Source: an uncultured Rubripirellula sp. (GTDB taxonomy: Bacteria; Planctomycetota; Planctomycetia; Pirellulales; Pirellulaceae). From it: a stretch of DNA of 36,090 bases. Of this stretch, positions 8,356 to 17,661 are shown piece by piece. The DNA is taken from the NCBI GenBank assembly GCA_938075415.1, contig CALJHC010000047.1, positions 1 to 36,090 of the forward strand, in the 5' to 3' direction. Below the pieces are notes generated by a model. The model made no database searches and was not told where the DNA came from. It saw nothing but the letters and a program-made list of their open reading frames with translations. The translations under genes were made by a program, and so were the position numbers. Position 1 is the first letter of the stretch, and the number at the start of each line of letters is the position of its first letter.

Positions 8356-9116
8356 TACCGAATACTGTATCGCTATTGGTGCGCAATGCATTCATTTCCT
8401 GATCCGACGGGAAATAGCCGGCATTTAAATCGAAACGGATAAGCGGAACCGATCAGGTGATCTGGAGAAATGGAATTCACCAAGTTTGGATTCTTGAATC
8501 GTGATGGGTTCGGGCTGATTTCGTGGATGTTATTAAAGCTCGCTCGATAACTGATTGTCTCAGCGTGTCGGTTCGGTCAGCCGAGGACAAGCCAGCAGTG
8601 ATGAAAAGGCAGTCTTTGGGCCGGCGCGGGTGGAATCCTGATGATGGTCAAACCGGCTGATTGGCGATGCGAGGCTAACGCCTATCTGTTTGACGGCGAC
8701 GATTGTCAATCCATGCTAGGTTTTGCCTGCTGAAGCGATTCTGGCGTGTCTTGGTGTTTGTGCCCCCATCTTTCCAAACATCTCAGAAAGGCATTTGTCG
8801 CTGGGCGGTCCCCGAGGTCGGTATTTGTTGCATAGAATGACGACAGAATTCCGGAAATGGAGAAGTGTTAGTTGATAGGACTTGGCTGCTTGATGGGCTG
8901 AGGCCTCTAAACGGACTCGCCGGTGAGTGCTGATGCACCAACCGCCAGAGTTAAGCGTTGATGATCCCAAGCGATGATCCCGAGCGATGATCCCAGGATT
9001 CACTTGTCCTTAGCGATACGCGGATCTGTTTGAGAGAAATCCGCAATGCCGCTAACAATCTCCAGCCGCTTCTGTAACCCTTTCAAAATTGTTTCATATA
9101 ACCCTGAACTGCTAAC
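8356..9116. other. Spacer with a short tandem repeat
   Basis: 760 bp without a supported gene. A 95-codon minus frame (8716-9003) has no family similarity and runs through the tandem repeat at 8958-8996, so it was not accepted. Confidence 0.5.
8958..8996. repeat. 13-bp tandem repeat (about 3 copies)
   Basis: Unit GCGATGATCCCGA (8971-8983) is followed by GCGATGATCCCAG (8984-8996) and preceded by a third, less exact copy ending at 8970. Confidence 0.8.
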
Positions 9117-10286
9117 ATGATTAGATCTGAAATGAAACTCGTCCATTGGACGAGTCAGAGCTCCCGACTATTGGTCATCGTGATGCTGTTGTTACTTTCG
9201 ACCAATTCGCAGCGGGTTGATGCTGCTGATTCGATTGATGCAGCCATTGAAGCCATTCGCCAAGTTGGTACGGAGGGGAAAGGTTTTGAGAAGGCGCTGC
9301 CGGCAGCCGAGGTGTTGCAGGATTTGCCATCCGAAAAGCTTTCCATGGTTCTGGACGGTGCCGATGGGGTCAATCCAATCGCTGAGAATTGGTTTCGAGG
9401 AATTGTGTTTGGAATTGCACAGCAATCAGGCACTCCCGAACTCAAAAGCTTGCAGGACTACGTACTTGATCAGCAGAACAACGCGATCGGGCGTGGTATC
9501 GCGATGGAGCTTATCACTCGAGAGAATTCGAGTATGGGAACGACGATGCTGGCCGATCTGCTCAATGATCCCAGCCTTGCGATTCGCGAGATGGCGGTTG
9601 AGCAGTCGATTGAGAAAGCTGCGGCGTTAGCGGATTCTAAACAAGAAGATTCGGTTGCAGTCTATCGAGAAACGCTCAAGGCAGCGCGGCACCCGAAACA
9701 GTTGTCACGCATTGTCGAATCACTGGGTAAGCTTGGTGAAACTGTGACAACAGCGGATGCGTTTTCATTAATTTTGAATTGGAAAAGCATCGCACCATTT
9801 GATAACGAGGGTGGAGTTGGTTTCGAAGCGACATACGGTCCAGAGCAGCAATTCGCTAAAGCAGGAATGGTTGATCTGGAGCAGCAGCACGAGGGGAAAA
9901 ATGGTGCCGTGTCATGGCAGGCAGTTGAAGGATCTGATGATGAAGGGCTAGTTGATCTCGCTGATACTTACAACAAAGAAAAAGGTGCGGTTGCCTATCT
10001 CTTTGCCGAGTTTGAATCTTCAGATGACCGTGCAGTGCAGGCGCGTTTGGGTTGCATCAACGCCAATAAGGTCTGGGTCAATGGCAAGGAGGTGATGGCA
10101 ACCGAGGTGTACCACTCAGGAAGCATGTTGGATCAATACGTTGCCCCATGTGATTTACGGAAAGGTAAAAACACAATCTTGTTGAAGATTTGCCAGAACG
10201 AGCAAGAGGAGTCATGGGCTCAACGTTGGGAGTTTCAATTCAGATTGACCGACCCCACGGGTAAAGGGTTGCAAAGCGGCCAGTGA
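9117..10286 (+). CDS. Exported protein with helical-repeat region and sugar-binding-like C-terminal domain
   Basis: 389 residues. The signal peptide runs to about residue 36 (LLVIVMLLLLSTNSQRVDAAD). Residues 40-225 are helical and resemble degenerate HEAT repeats (NDPSLAIREMAVEQSIEKAA). Residues 240-380 resemble the jelly-roll domains seen in many planctomycete secreted proteins (CINANKVWVNGKEVMA, DLRKGKNTILLKICQN), where an Asn/Lys-rich loop and a final beta strand are typical. No catalytic residues were recognised, so a binding role is likely. Start: ATG at 9117, or ATG at 9132 five codons later; neither has a clear ribosome-binding site. A PQQ-propeller gene follows on the same strand about 170 bp downstream, and the two probably share a transcript ending at 11846. 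Confidence 0.85.
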   Translation: MIRSEMKLVHWTSQSSRLLVIVMLLLLSTNSQRVDAADSIDAAIEAIRQVGTEGKGFEKALPAAEVLQDLPSEKLSMVLDGADGVNPIAENWFRGIVFGIAQQSGTPELKSLQDYVLDQQNNAIGRGIAMELITRENSSMGTTMLADLLNDPSLAIREMAVEQSIEKAAALADSKQEDSVAVYRETLKAARHPKQLSRIVESLGKLGETVTTADAFSLILNWKSIAPFDNEGGVGFEATYGPEQQFAKAGMVDLEQQHEGKNGAVSWQAVEGSDDEGLVDLADTYNKEKGAVAYLFAEFESSDDRAVQARLGCINANKVWVNGKEVMATEVYHSGSMLDQYVAPCDLRKGKNTILLKICQNEQEESWAQRWEFQFRLTDPTGKGLQSGQ

Positions 10287-10455
10287 GAATTGGTGCTGAG
10301 GCAACGTAGCCCGATCACTGAGAATCGGGATGGTCAGACCGGCCAGATTTGTACCCTTTGTCGTTTTAAAAACAGGTTTGTGTTTTGATGTCAGATGCGT
10401 ACGAGTCTTCTCTTTCATACAGACAGTCAAAAATTTTTTCACAAGATCAAGCTCT

Positions 10456-11709
10456 ATGAATCAGTTCAATTTAAATGTTCATCACTCAAAGCGAAGAGTC
10501 ATGTTGCCTTTGCTTGTCATCGGTTGTTTTCTCAATCAATCAAGCGTTGGTTCTGCTGCCGATTCCGAAAACTGGCTGGGTTTTCGAGGCGATGGAACGA
10601 GTGCCTCGGAGATCGCACCAAGGAGTTTAGACGTTGGCGATCAAGGGAACGTGGCTTGGAAGGTGACGATGCCTGGCAAAAGTGTTGCGGGACCAATTGT
10701 GATTGGTGACCGAGTGATCTCCACCAGTTCAGGTGGCCAGGAAGGTGAACAATTATTTGTCACCGCAGTTAGCCTTTCGACCGGTCAAAAGTTGTGGGAG
10801 CAGTCATTTCGATCAACCGGTCGTCCATTCTGCCACCCAACCAGTGCAAACGCTGCACCTTCGCCGGTGAGTGATGGAGAACGTGTCTTTGCTTTTTTTA
10901 GTAGTAACGACCTGATTTGTCTGTCATTGGAAGGTGACCTGATTTGGTATCGAGGCTTGGGATACGACTATCCGAAAGCCGGAAATGATATTGGGATGGC
11001 ATCATCACCCATTGTTGCTGATGGAGCGATCATCGCTCAGGTGGAAGCGCAAGGTGATTCGTTTGCGATCGGGATTGATGCGGCAACCGGTGGCAATCTT
11101 TGGCGAATGGCTCGTCCGCGACAGTCAAACTGGAGTTCACCCGTTGTGATTGATCGACCGGATGATTCAGTTGAAGTGGTGCTGCAGTCGGGAAGAAATA
11201 TTGTGGCGGTTGATCCAAAACGCGGAAACGTGAAATGGATTATCGAAGAGGGTGCTGACAAGATCGCGAGCGGTACTCCCGCTGGTGAGTTCTTGTTGTT
11301 ACCCGGCAGTGAAATGATGGCACTAAACATTGGCGAAAGCGCAACAACGCCGGAAGTTGTTTGGCGCAATAGTCGATTGTCGCCCCGTAATGCCAGTCCG
11401 GTTCTCAATGGCGAAAGATTCTATTCGTTAAAAGGTTCAGTTCTTGTTGCCGCGAACGTCGAGGACGGTGAGCAAGTTTGGCAACAACGCCTCTCGGGAC
11501 TTGGCAGTACATGGGCTACACCGGTTGTTTCGCAAGGACGCCTTTATATCTTTGATCAGTCAGGGGTCGGCCTGATCGTTGAGGACCAAGGGGATTCAGC
11601 CCAGACCATTGCAGAGGTTGATCTTGGTGAGCCCGTTTTGGCTTCGCCAGCGCTTGCTCAAGGAAAATTAATTGTGAGAACGAATCAAACGTTGTACTGC
11701 TTTGAGTAG
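10456..11709 (+). CDS. Exported PQQ-like beta-propeller protein
   Basis: 417 residues from ATG 10456. The frame is open back to ATG 10330, but that longer form would bury the signal sequence (LPLLVIGCFLNQSSVGSAAD) behind 60 residues; ATG at 10501 is a further option. After the signal comes NWLGFRGDGTS, the usual first strand of planctomycete PQQ-binding-like repeat proteins, then repeated blades with the W motif (GQKLWEQ, GNLWRMA, GNVKWII, GEQVWQQRL). These propellers are exported and thought to bind ligands or partners; no quinone-enzyme active site is seen, so enzymatic activity is not claimed. It follows the helical-repeat gene and is closed by a strong terminator. Confidence 0.9.
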   Translation: MNQFNLNVHHSKRRVMLPLLVIGCFLNQSSVGSAADSENWLGFRGDGTSASEIAPRSLDVGDQGNVAWKVTMPGKSVAGPIVIGDRVISTSSGGQEGEQLFVTAVSLSTGQKLWEQSFRSTGRPFCHPTSANAAPSPVSDGERVFAFFSSNDLICLSLEGDLIWYRGLGYDYPKAGNDIGMASSPIVADGAIIAQVEAQGDSFAIGIDAATGGNLWRMARPRQSNWSSPVVIDRPDDSVEVVLQSGRNIVAVDPKRGNVKWIIEEGADKIASGTPAGEFLLLPGSEMMALNIGESATTPEVVWRNSRLSPRNASPVLNGERFYSLKGSVLVAANVEDGEQVWQQRLSGLGSTWATPVVSQGRLYIFDQSGVGLIVEDQGDSAQTIAEVDLGEPVLASPALAQGKLIVRTNQTLYCFE

Positions 11710-11806
11710 TCGTCGTGACGAACACTTTTGGTAGCAGACCTGTAACGTGATTCAGGGAACCGGAGAGGGGGTGAGGTATCACCCAAGGTGATTTATCGTT
11801 CAAAGG

Positions 11807-11846
11807 GCCGTAGTGAGAGGAAACAGATCTCACTACGGCTTTTTTT
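11807..11846 (+). terminator. Rho-independent terminator after the PQQ-propeller gene
   Basis: Perfect 12-bp stem, GCCGTAGTGAGA (11807-11818) with TCTCACTACGGC (11828-11839), nine-base loop, then seven T residues. It lies about 100 bp past the stop codon. Confidence 0.92.
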
Positions 11847-12181
11847 ATTGGATACGCATCGTCCCGAGTATCGATGCTAGGAACGGAGTCTTTTGCCACG
11901 CATCATTTAAGATGGTACCCGGCGAGGCGACGGTTCTTTGAATTGACCTTTCCAAGCGACGCCTCGGTCAATTGTCATCGGCATGCTCAGGATGCCAAAC
12001 TTGTGTTAGGCGTGGATGAACGTCGGATGTTTCTCGCCAGGTTTCACTGAGAACAGGACCATCAGTTGAGATGGATGCATCGAGTTACCTTGAAAGTGGT
12101 TTCTTCAATGCATCTTGAACTACCCTAGTGAATACTCGGACACTCCAGGGGAAACAATTTGACTCTGCGGAATCCCCGATT
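11847..12181. other. Spacer between convergent genes, nothing recognised
   Basis: About 335 bp between the terminator and the end of the DUF1080 gene. No coding frame, repeat or RNA was supported. Confidence 0.5.
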
Positions 12182-13402
12182 CTAAAGTTCCAGAATTCGT
12201 AGATTGCGGAATCGCAGATTGTTAGGTTGGCCATGATCTTGCAAACCAATAAATCCTTCTGATGGACGATCCTTCACCGGCGTCGATGAGAGATCAATAT
12301 CAACGATTTGCTGCCCATTTAGCTCGATCATCAATTGAGACCCCACGCACTGAATGACCATTCGATTCCATTGATGTGGCGCGGCCGACATGTTCTTGGT
12401 AGGACCGACGGTGCTAATGACGCCACCGTGATCATGGGCGCCGAGTGCCGATTCGTTACCAAACGTATCCAAGACTTGAGCTTCAATTCCCTGTTTGACA
12501 GGATCGGCGGTATCACCGACTCGAAAGAAAATACCGCTGTTTCCGCCGGGCGGGTAGGTGTACTCGAGATCGAGAATGAAGTCCTTGTATTTCTTATTGC
12601 TCCAGATATAAGCATCGTATCGTTGCCATCCCATTTCGCCTTCACGGGGTTGAATCAATAAAGATCCGTCCGCTTGGACTGACCAGTTACCTTGGGTCGT
12701 CCATCCCTCGAGGTTCTTTCCATTGAAGAGTGACTGATATTCGGAGAGGTCTCGGAGTTGCAGGTTTCGCCAGCGAACTTCGTAGGGACCACTTCCTGCT
12801 CCGATGCCGTGAACTTGCAGGCCGATAAAGCCTTTTGGGTGTGATTGAAGCTTGTCCTCATCGACTAGATCAGAGATGAGCTTGCCATTAAGCCAAACCA
12901 TAATTCGCGCACCGACTGCTTTGACGTGATAAGAGTTCCATTGCTCTTCTTTGAAGTGTGTGTGCGTTTGTCGAAGCTCGTCGGGAGTCATCCAACCGCC
13001 CGCGGCTTCTCCGTACACGTATCCAGCAGTGCCGTTGATCGCAATTTCCACTTGGGGACCGTTCACGCGGCCATCGGGTGTGCCGCCTTGGTTCTGTGAT
13101 CGGATTTGCACTCCCGAATTCAGTTCGTTGTCAACTTTGACATCGAACTTTAATTCAAAGTCACTGTAAAGCTTGTCGGTGCAAAGGAAGGAGTTCGGGC
13201 TGCCTTCAGCTGTCTTTCCAACAATGGAATCACCCTCGATTCGATATGTCGCAGTGCCATTTCTCTGCGTCCAACCTTCTAGGTTTTTGCCATTAAAGAG
13301 ATCAACCCACCCAAGATTATCAGCTTGGACGGGCAGGCTCATCAGAGCCATGAGTAGCAGGGTGCTTAAGAGACGCGGCATGGTCATTGTTTCCAGTTTC
13401 AT
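12182..13402 (-). CDS. Exported protein with two DUF1080 (3-keto-disaccharide hydrolase / GH16-like) domains
   Basis: 406 residues. The signal peptide ends near residue 27 (LLLMALMSLPVQAD). Two concanavalin-like DUF1080 domains follow, each opening with the family signature: WVDLFNGKNLEGW at about 32-44 and YQSLFNGKNLEGW at about 222-234. Both repeat the later family strands (NSGVQIRS with GPQVEIA; NSGIFFRV with IEAQVLD) and end with an FIGLQ(V/D)HG strand. The family was named for hydrolysis of 3-keto-disaccharides and is greatly expanded in planctomycetes, where it is linked to polysaccharide use. The first ATG (13402) overlaps the stop of an upstream open frame as ATGA; internal ATGs at codons 6 and 8 would give a shorter signal peptide and are also plausible. 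Confidence 0.93.
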   Translation of the reverse strand: MKLETMTMPRLLSTLLLMALMSLPVQADNLGWVDLFNGKNLEGWTQRNGTATYRIEGDSIVGKTAEGSPNSFLCTDKLYSDFELKFDVKVDNELNSGVQIRSQNQGGTPDGRVNGPQVEIAINGTAGYVYGEAAGGWMTPDELRQTHTHFKEEQWNSYHVKAVGARIMVWLNGKLISDLVDEDKLQSHPKGFIGLQVHGIGAGSGPYEVRWRNLQLRDLSEYQSLFNGKNLEGWTTQGNWSVQADGSLLIQPREGEMGWQRYDAYIWSNKKYKDFILDLEYTYPPGGNSGIFFRVGDTADPVKQGIEAQVLDTFGNESALGAHDHGGVISTVGPTKNMSAAPHQWNRMVIQCVGSQLMIELNGQQIVDIDLSSTPVKDRPSEGFIGLQDHGQPNNLRFRNLRILEL

Positions 13403-13752
13403 GTCGTGACGAGGAAGGAGGGACAGTCAGGGAGACAAATTGTAGCGGAGAAGTAGAGGCATGATGGGTGATCAGCCTGATCCTGATGCCAAAAAAATTT
13501 TGACGCATTTCTCGGACTGAAAACCACCTTCGGAGCGAACTGGTAATCAAGGATCACGTGAGGATCGGGACCGATATTCGGCTCATGTTTCGGACAGTTA
13601 ACAGGATTTCCCCATGGGTGCTCAACAACCAGAAAACGCCTTGTCGGTTCCGTGAATTTGCTTGATTGATGATTCTGCGTGAACGCTTGTGCGAAATCCC
13701 AGCCGCTTTTCTGATTCCACCCCTCATAAGCATCATCCATCTTGGCCAACAT
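13399..13752 (-). CDS. Uncertain open frame upstream of the DUF1080 gene
   Basis: 117 codons on the same strand as the DUF1080 gene, ending in an ATGA overlap with its start, the arrangement of translationally coupled genes. The first two-thirds look protein-like (DDAYEGWNQKSGWDF, VEHPWGNPVNCPKHEPN) but the tail does not, no ribosome-binding site precedes the ATG, and no family is recognised. It may be a chance frame or a gene remnant. Confidence 0.25.
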   Translation of the reverse strand: MLAKMDDAYEGWNQKSGWDFAQAFTQNHQSSKFTEPTRRFLVVEHPWGNPVNCPKHEPNIGPDPHVILDYQFAPKVVFSPRNASKFFWHQDQADHPSCLYFSATICLPDCPSFLVTT

Positions 13753-13974
13753 TCAGGACATAGCCTTGGTAACCATCCAACTAAGGATTTCCAAACTCTT
13801 TTCATTTGTTTCTTGATAGAGGGACTGATTTCCGACGAGCGCAGTTGTTTTGTGATTTATCGTTTGAGTTACCGGTTTGCAGAATCGGTGCGTGGCGATA
13901 CAGTCGTCGCAAGAAACGAGAGCTTCACTCAGATTCTTGATTGATTTTAACTTAACCTGCAAAGAAGGTCCTCT
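13753..13974. other. Remainder of the spacer before the inositol monophosphatase gene
   Basis: Together with 13403-13752 this makes a gap of about 570 bp between divergent genes. No promoter could be picked with confidence; only the ribosome-binding site just before 13975 is clear. Confidence 0.45.
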
Positions 13975-14802
13975 GTGCTTGATCAACAGAAGTTACTGGA
14001 TGTTGCAACGCAAGCTGCCAATGTTGGCGGTGATGTCTTGATGCGTTATTGGCGAGACGGCGTAGTGATCAATGACAAGACAGCGTCAGGTGGGAAATCC
14101 TATGACCTGGTCAGCGATGCTGATTTGGACAGCGAGAAAGCCATCGCAAGTCTGTTACAGCGGGCGTATCCTGACCATGAATTCCTGGGTGAGGAGGAGC
14201 TTGATGGAAGCACCGATGCTGAACATCTATGGATCATTGATCCTTTGGATGGGACGAATAATTACGCACACCAGATTCCACATTTCGCGGTTTCGATTGC
14301 CTACTACCACCGAGGTATTCCTGAGGTGGGTGTCGTTCTGAATCCGGCTCGAGGTGATCTTTACACAGCGACACGCGGTGGCGGTGCATTCCGAAACGGT
14401 CAAAGGGTGCGGGTTTGTGATTCCGAGACGTTGGGGCAGACACTGATTGGCTGTGGTTTCTATTATGACCGCGGTGAAATGATGCGTAGCACATTGGGGG
14501 CGATTGAGGAATTTTTCGGCCACGATATCCACGGCATTCGCCGCTTTGGCACCGCCGCTTTGGATCTCTGTCAGGTTGGCTGCGGACAATTCGGAGCCTT
14601 CTTCGAGTATTTACTTTCGCCCTGGGATTTTGCGGCTGGTATTCTTTTTGTTCAGGAGGCAGGTGGGCAGGTCACTGATGCTTGGGGTAACCGCCTGCCA
14701 ATTGAGAAAACAAGCGTCGTTGCCAGTAACGGCAAGCTTCATTCCACCGTGATCGGAATTACAGGAAAGCATTTTCAACAAGCTGATTCGAAGCATTCGT
14801 GA
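13975..14802 (+). CDS. Inositol monophosphatase family protein
   Basis: 275 residues starting at GTG 13975, supported by AGAAGG just upstream. The metal-dependent phosphatase motifs are complete: GEEE at 72-75, DPLDGT at 89-94 (WIIDPLDGTNNY), and SPWDFAAG at 215-222 with the second-site aspartate Asp218. Members (SuhB, CysQ, HisN-like) remove phosphate from inositol phosphates, histidinol phosphate or PAP, and substrate cannot be assigned from motifs alone. It is cytoplasmic, of normal family length, and converges on an aldo/keto reductase gene about 125 bp away. No terminator was identified. Confidence 0.94.
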   Translation: MLDQQKLLDVATQAANVGGDVLMRYWRDGVVINDKTASGGKSYDLVSDADLDSEKAIASLLQRAYPDHEFLGEEELDGSTDAEHLWIIDPLDGTNNYAHQIPHFAVSIAYYHRGIPEVGVVLNPARGDLYTATRGGGAFRNGQRVRVCDSETLGQTLIGCGFYYDRGEMMRSTLGAIEEFFGHDIHGIRRFGTAALDLCQVGCGQFGAFFEYLLSPWDFAAGILFVQEAGGQVTDAWGNRLPIEKTSVVASNGKLHSTVIGITGKHFQQADSKHS

Positions 14803-14928
14803 TTGTCAATCATTGCGGCTTTGGCCGTTGACATCAGGTCGAACGATTGCTGTCTGCGATTTCTTGAATCATCGAGTCGCCTGCTTTTTGGTGGTTGACC
14901 TAATCTTTTTAGTGAAACAACCAATCGC

Positions 14929-15915
14929 TCACTTACCCGAATACCAGATCCCACGCCGCCAATTGTGTCGGCGAAGGTGTTGTTGTATTTCAGGAGTGAG
15001 GTTGCGCAACTCGGAGACTCGGGAGTTTTTTGTGACCTGATCAACATTTCGCATGCCCACGATAACGCTGCTGACTTCAGGTCTGGCAAGCGCATATTTG
15101 AGTGCGATATCCGCCATCGAATATTGGTCAGCAATGCCAAATTGCTCGAGATCATGTTTGACAGCTTCAACACGTTTTGCCGTTCTCGCCTGGCGATCAC
15201 CTTGGAAATAGAGGTGACGAAAATCATCCTCAGAAAACAGATGGTCGGGTCCGTATTTTCCTGTGAGAGAACCCTCATCCAAAGCGACACGAACCAGAAC
15301 ACCCGTGCCGGTTTCTTCAGCCACCTGGAAAATCTGAGCGGCGGCTTCCTGTTGAAAGAGGTTGAAGATGACTTGAATGGTATCAATCAAGCCATTTCGC
15401 ATCAGTTGAATCACGCACGACTGGTCATGTTCAGGTGTGCTGACCCCAATCATTCCAATTTTTCCCTCCTCTTTGAGTTGGCGAAGAACAAGCAACGGTT
15501 GTGGATCGTCATTCCAGGCTGCGGTCCATGTGTGAAGCTGCAGCAGGTCGATTCGCTCGCGGTTCAGATTGTTAAGCCTCTGGTGAACATTTTCTCGCAA
15601 GTAGGCTGCCGAATATCGATCTTGCCAACGGCAATAAGGACTTGGAGGCCAAGGACCGGAATCGGGTGGTGTTTTCGTTGCGACAAAGATTTCTTCTGAC
15701 CGCGCTCCAAGCACATCAGCAATCAGTCTTTCGCTGTGTCCCTCACCGTATCCCTGTGCGGTATCAATCAGGTTGATTCCCCGATCAATTGCCGCATGCA
15801 AGGAGGCTTTGGATTCCTGGTCGTCTTGATCACCCCACTGGCCACCGATGGCCCAAGCACCGAACCCAATTTCCGAGACATGTGGGCCGTCGTTCGTGAG
15901 AGGTCGCGTTTGCAT
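14929..15915 (-). CDS. Aldo/keto reductase
   Basis: 328 residues from ATG 15915 (MQTRPLTNDGPHVSEIGFG), the usual family N-terminus. The frame is open to ATG 15999, which has an AGGA seven bases upstream but would add 28 residues with no family match. The NADPH-dependent TIM-barrel enzyme shows catalytic Asp and Tyr in NLIDTAQGYGEGHSE, Lys in VATKTP, His in LLQLHTW, and the cofactor end SSVIVGMRNVDQVTKNS. It belongs to the bacterial AKR groups reducing small aldehydes or ketones; the substrate is unknown. It is divergent from the GT2-like gene and shares a spacer of about 235 bp with it. Confidence 0.92.
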   Translation of the reverse strand: MQTRPLTNDGPHVSEIGFGAWAIGGQWGDQDDQESKASLHAAIDRGINLIDTAQGYGEGHSERLIADVLGARSEEIFVATKTPPDSGPWPPSPYCRWQDRYSAAYLRENVHQRLNNLNRERIDLLQLHTWTAAWNDDPQPLLVLRQLKEEGKIGMIGVSTPEHDQSCVIQLMRNGLIDTIQVIFNLFQQEAAAQIFQVAEETGTGVLVRVALDEGSLTGKYGPDHLFSEDDFRHLYFQGDRQARTAKRVEAVKHDLEQFGIADQYSMADIALKYALARPEVSSVIVGMRNVDQVTKNSRVSELRNLTPEIQQHLRRHNWRRGIWYSGK

Positions 15916-16149
15916 CGGTGGTTTTGCTAGCTTGTGATTTGAGTCAAGTGTTTGTGAAGATATGAGGATTAGCAAATGGCTCGCCAACGGTCCATCCAAA
16001 GTTCCTGAGATTCAGCATTGCGATCGCTCGAACGACTCAACTCTGCCGCTTCCACGTCCGAAAATCTGATGCAGAGACATCTAATATGTTTCCACTCAGA
16101 AACGTTCTCGGGCAGTAGACGAGACATCCTGTCACCTCATGTTGTTGGA

Positions 16150-17073
16150 ATGGTATCGGTGCCAAAAACCAATCCGATTCCGCAGTTATCCATCGTTATT
16201 CCTATCGATAGCGATGTTGCGGCTTTTGAATCGACCCTGATTAGCGTGCTGGAGAATCAGCCCTCTGGCAGCGAGATTGTCGTGCCACACGACGGAACCT
16301 ATGGCGATCCGTTTCAAATTCGGGACGAGGTTCGCTTTGTTGAATCCAGCTCAAACCGACTCAACGACCTCATTGGAACAGCCTCTCACCAAGCAAGGGG
16401 ACGGTTTGTTCATCTTTTAGGAAATGGGCTTCGGGCAACGAATGGCTGGACGGAGCACGCCATTGAGGCATTCAATCATTTTGACACTGCCGCTGTCGCT
16501 CCGGTGATCTACTCAGCGAGTGATCAGCGAGTTGTTTCGGCAGGTTGGAAGGATAGTCGTCAACGACTCTGCTTACCCCATCGAGACTTGAAAAGCGTTG
16601 CTGAGGGCATCGGAAGTTATTTGCAGGCTTCGTTTTGGCGAAGGGATGTGCTGCGGAGCCTTCAGGGTGCATTTGACGGTGATAATCTTTTGGAAACTTC
16701 GGTCGTCTACCACCGTCTCATCCGTCTAGCGGGCTGGCGTGCTGAATTGGCTGCGGGATCCGAGATCCTGTGCGATTCAGATCGATTGCCCTGGGACCTC
16801 ACCTCGTTTCAACGTGGGATGCGACTTCGAGCGATTAAGAATTATTTCAATCAATCCAGTCGCGCTCAGTCCTTTGTTACTTCGACAATTGCTGCAATCG
16901 CTTCGGCTGGCAATCCGAGTGGTTACGGTGAATCGCTGGGACAATTTTTCGCGGCCCTTGCAACGGGCATCTCTGACGAAATTCACCCAGAAGCCGTTCT
17001 CGGATGTGACGATCAGGGGATGATTGTATCCATGCCGCAGAAAGGTGGTCGAACGACGCGTCGGGCAGCTTAG
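16150..17073 (+). CDS. GT2-like (GT-A fold) protein lacking the DxD motif
   Basis: 308 residues from ATG 16150 (MVSVPKTNPIPQLSIVIPIDSD). The frame is open to TTG 16018, but the preceding residues match nothing; ATG 16069 is another option. The N-terminal half follows the GT2 pattern (LSIVIPIDSD, FESTLISVLENQP, EIVVPHDGTYGD, LNDLIGTASHQARGRFVHLL). Where active enzymes have a metal-binding DxD after that strand, this protein reads LLGNGLRATNGW. Other typical pieces remain (GWRAEL). It may be inactive, use a different metal site, or bind sugar nucleotide as a regulator. Its C-terminal 90 residues are not recognised. It has no signal peptide or membrane segment, so it should be cytoplasmic. Confidence 0.75.
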   Translation: MVSVPKTNPIPQLSIVIPIDSDVAAFESTLISVLENQPSGSEIVVPHDGTYGDPFQIRDEVRFVESSSNRLNDLIGTASHQARGRFVHLLGNGLRATNGWTEHAIEAFNHFDTAAVAPVIYSASDQRVVSAGWKDSRQRLCLPHRDLKSVAEGIGSYLQASFWRRDVLRSLQGAFDGDNLLETSVVYHRLIRLAGWRAELAAGSEILCDSDRLPWDLTSFQRGMRLRAIKNYFNQSSRAQSFVTSTIAAIASAGNPSGYGESLGQFFAALATGISDEIHPEAVLGCDDQGMIVSMPQKGGRTTRRAA

Positions 17074-17344
17074 CGTTGGTAAAGGCATCTGACGCTTGAA
17101 AACCGTTTCGATCAAATCCAGCGGGTGTTATTTGGGAAATGGCGATTCATATTGGCTGAACGCCGGATTGAGGCGAGCTGATGGCCAGCCTTTCCTGCTA
17201 AATGGGGCCGGTTTTGTCCAGCAATCTCTCAACACGGGGGTTCTAGCGAGGGCAACTACCTGGCGTCGGTCCGGGTCGTCAATTCAGTCAATCTCTTGCA
17301 GACGAATCGCTTCACTCACCTAGCATTGAGCGAAGGGTGCGATC

Positions 17345-17659
17345 TCAGGCAGACCATGAAATAGGGATAAGATCCCTATTTCCTGATTCATTCATCATGC
17401 GTTGCTGCTGGCATCTGGCTGTGAAACGCCTGCAGGCAACGATCGAGAATTGGTCAAAGGATTTTTTGGGCTGGATCACTAACCGACGAATCCCGAAGGA
17501 CTCAGATAAGAAACCTTCTTGATCGTTCATCGGACGACCTCGATGCACCCTGACTGGTGCGGAAGCAAACTGCTTCAGAAGAAACGTTCCCGTCTTTACG
17601 ACACAATCGCCGCTTCCTGTACAACCAAGACTGACCACTGAACCCACCAGAGCGATCAA
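17345..17659 (-). CDS. Possible small lipoprotein, doubtful
   Basis: A TTG-started frame of 104 codons begins three bases after the stop of the small membrane-protein gene. Its N-terminus IALVGSVVSLGCTGSG looks like a lipoprotein signal with a lipobox (SLGC). There is no ribosome-binding site, the remainder has no family match, and the frame runs through the hairpin at 17358-17382. Translational coupling to the upstream gene is possible but unproven. Confidence 0.3.
   Translation of the reverse strand: MIALVGSVVSLGCTGSGDCVVKTGTFLLKQFASAPVRVHRGRPMNDQEGFLSESFGIRRLVIQPKKSFDQFSIVACRRFTARCQQQRMMNESGNRDLIPISWSA
17358..17382. repeat. Perfect 11-bp inverted repeat, 3-base loop
   Basis: GAAATAGGGAT (17358-17368) and ATCCCTATTTC (17372-17382) pair exactly around AAG. 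No T-run follows on either strand. It lies between the ends of two convergent transcription units, so a stem that halts transcription or protects 3' ends is possible. Confidence 0.7.
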
Positions 17660-17661
17660 GC

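Larger units (their letters stand above)
17074..17661. other. Spacer with a perfect inverted repeat and a doubtful lipoprotein frame
   Basis: About 590 bp between convergent genes. It holds the hairpin at 17358-17382 and a minus frame (17345-17659) listed separately. Nothing else was supported. Confidence 0.45.

Noticed and set aside
8716..9003. 95-codon minus frame
   Set aside because: Covers the 13-bp repeat, low similarity to anything, no ribosome-binding site.
14965..15699. 244-codon plus frame
   Set aside because: Entirely antisense to the well-supported aldo/keto reductase gene.
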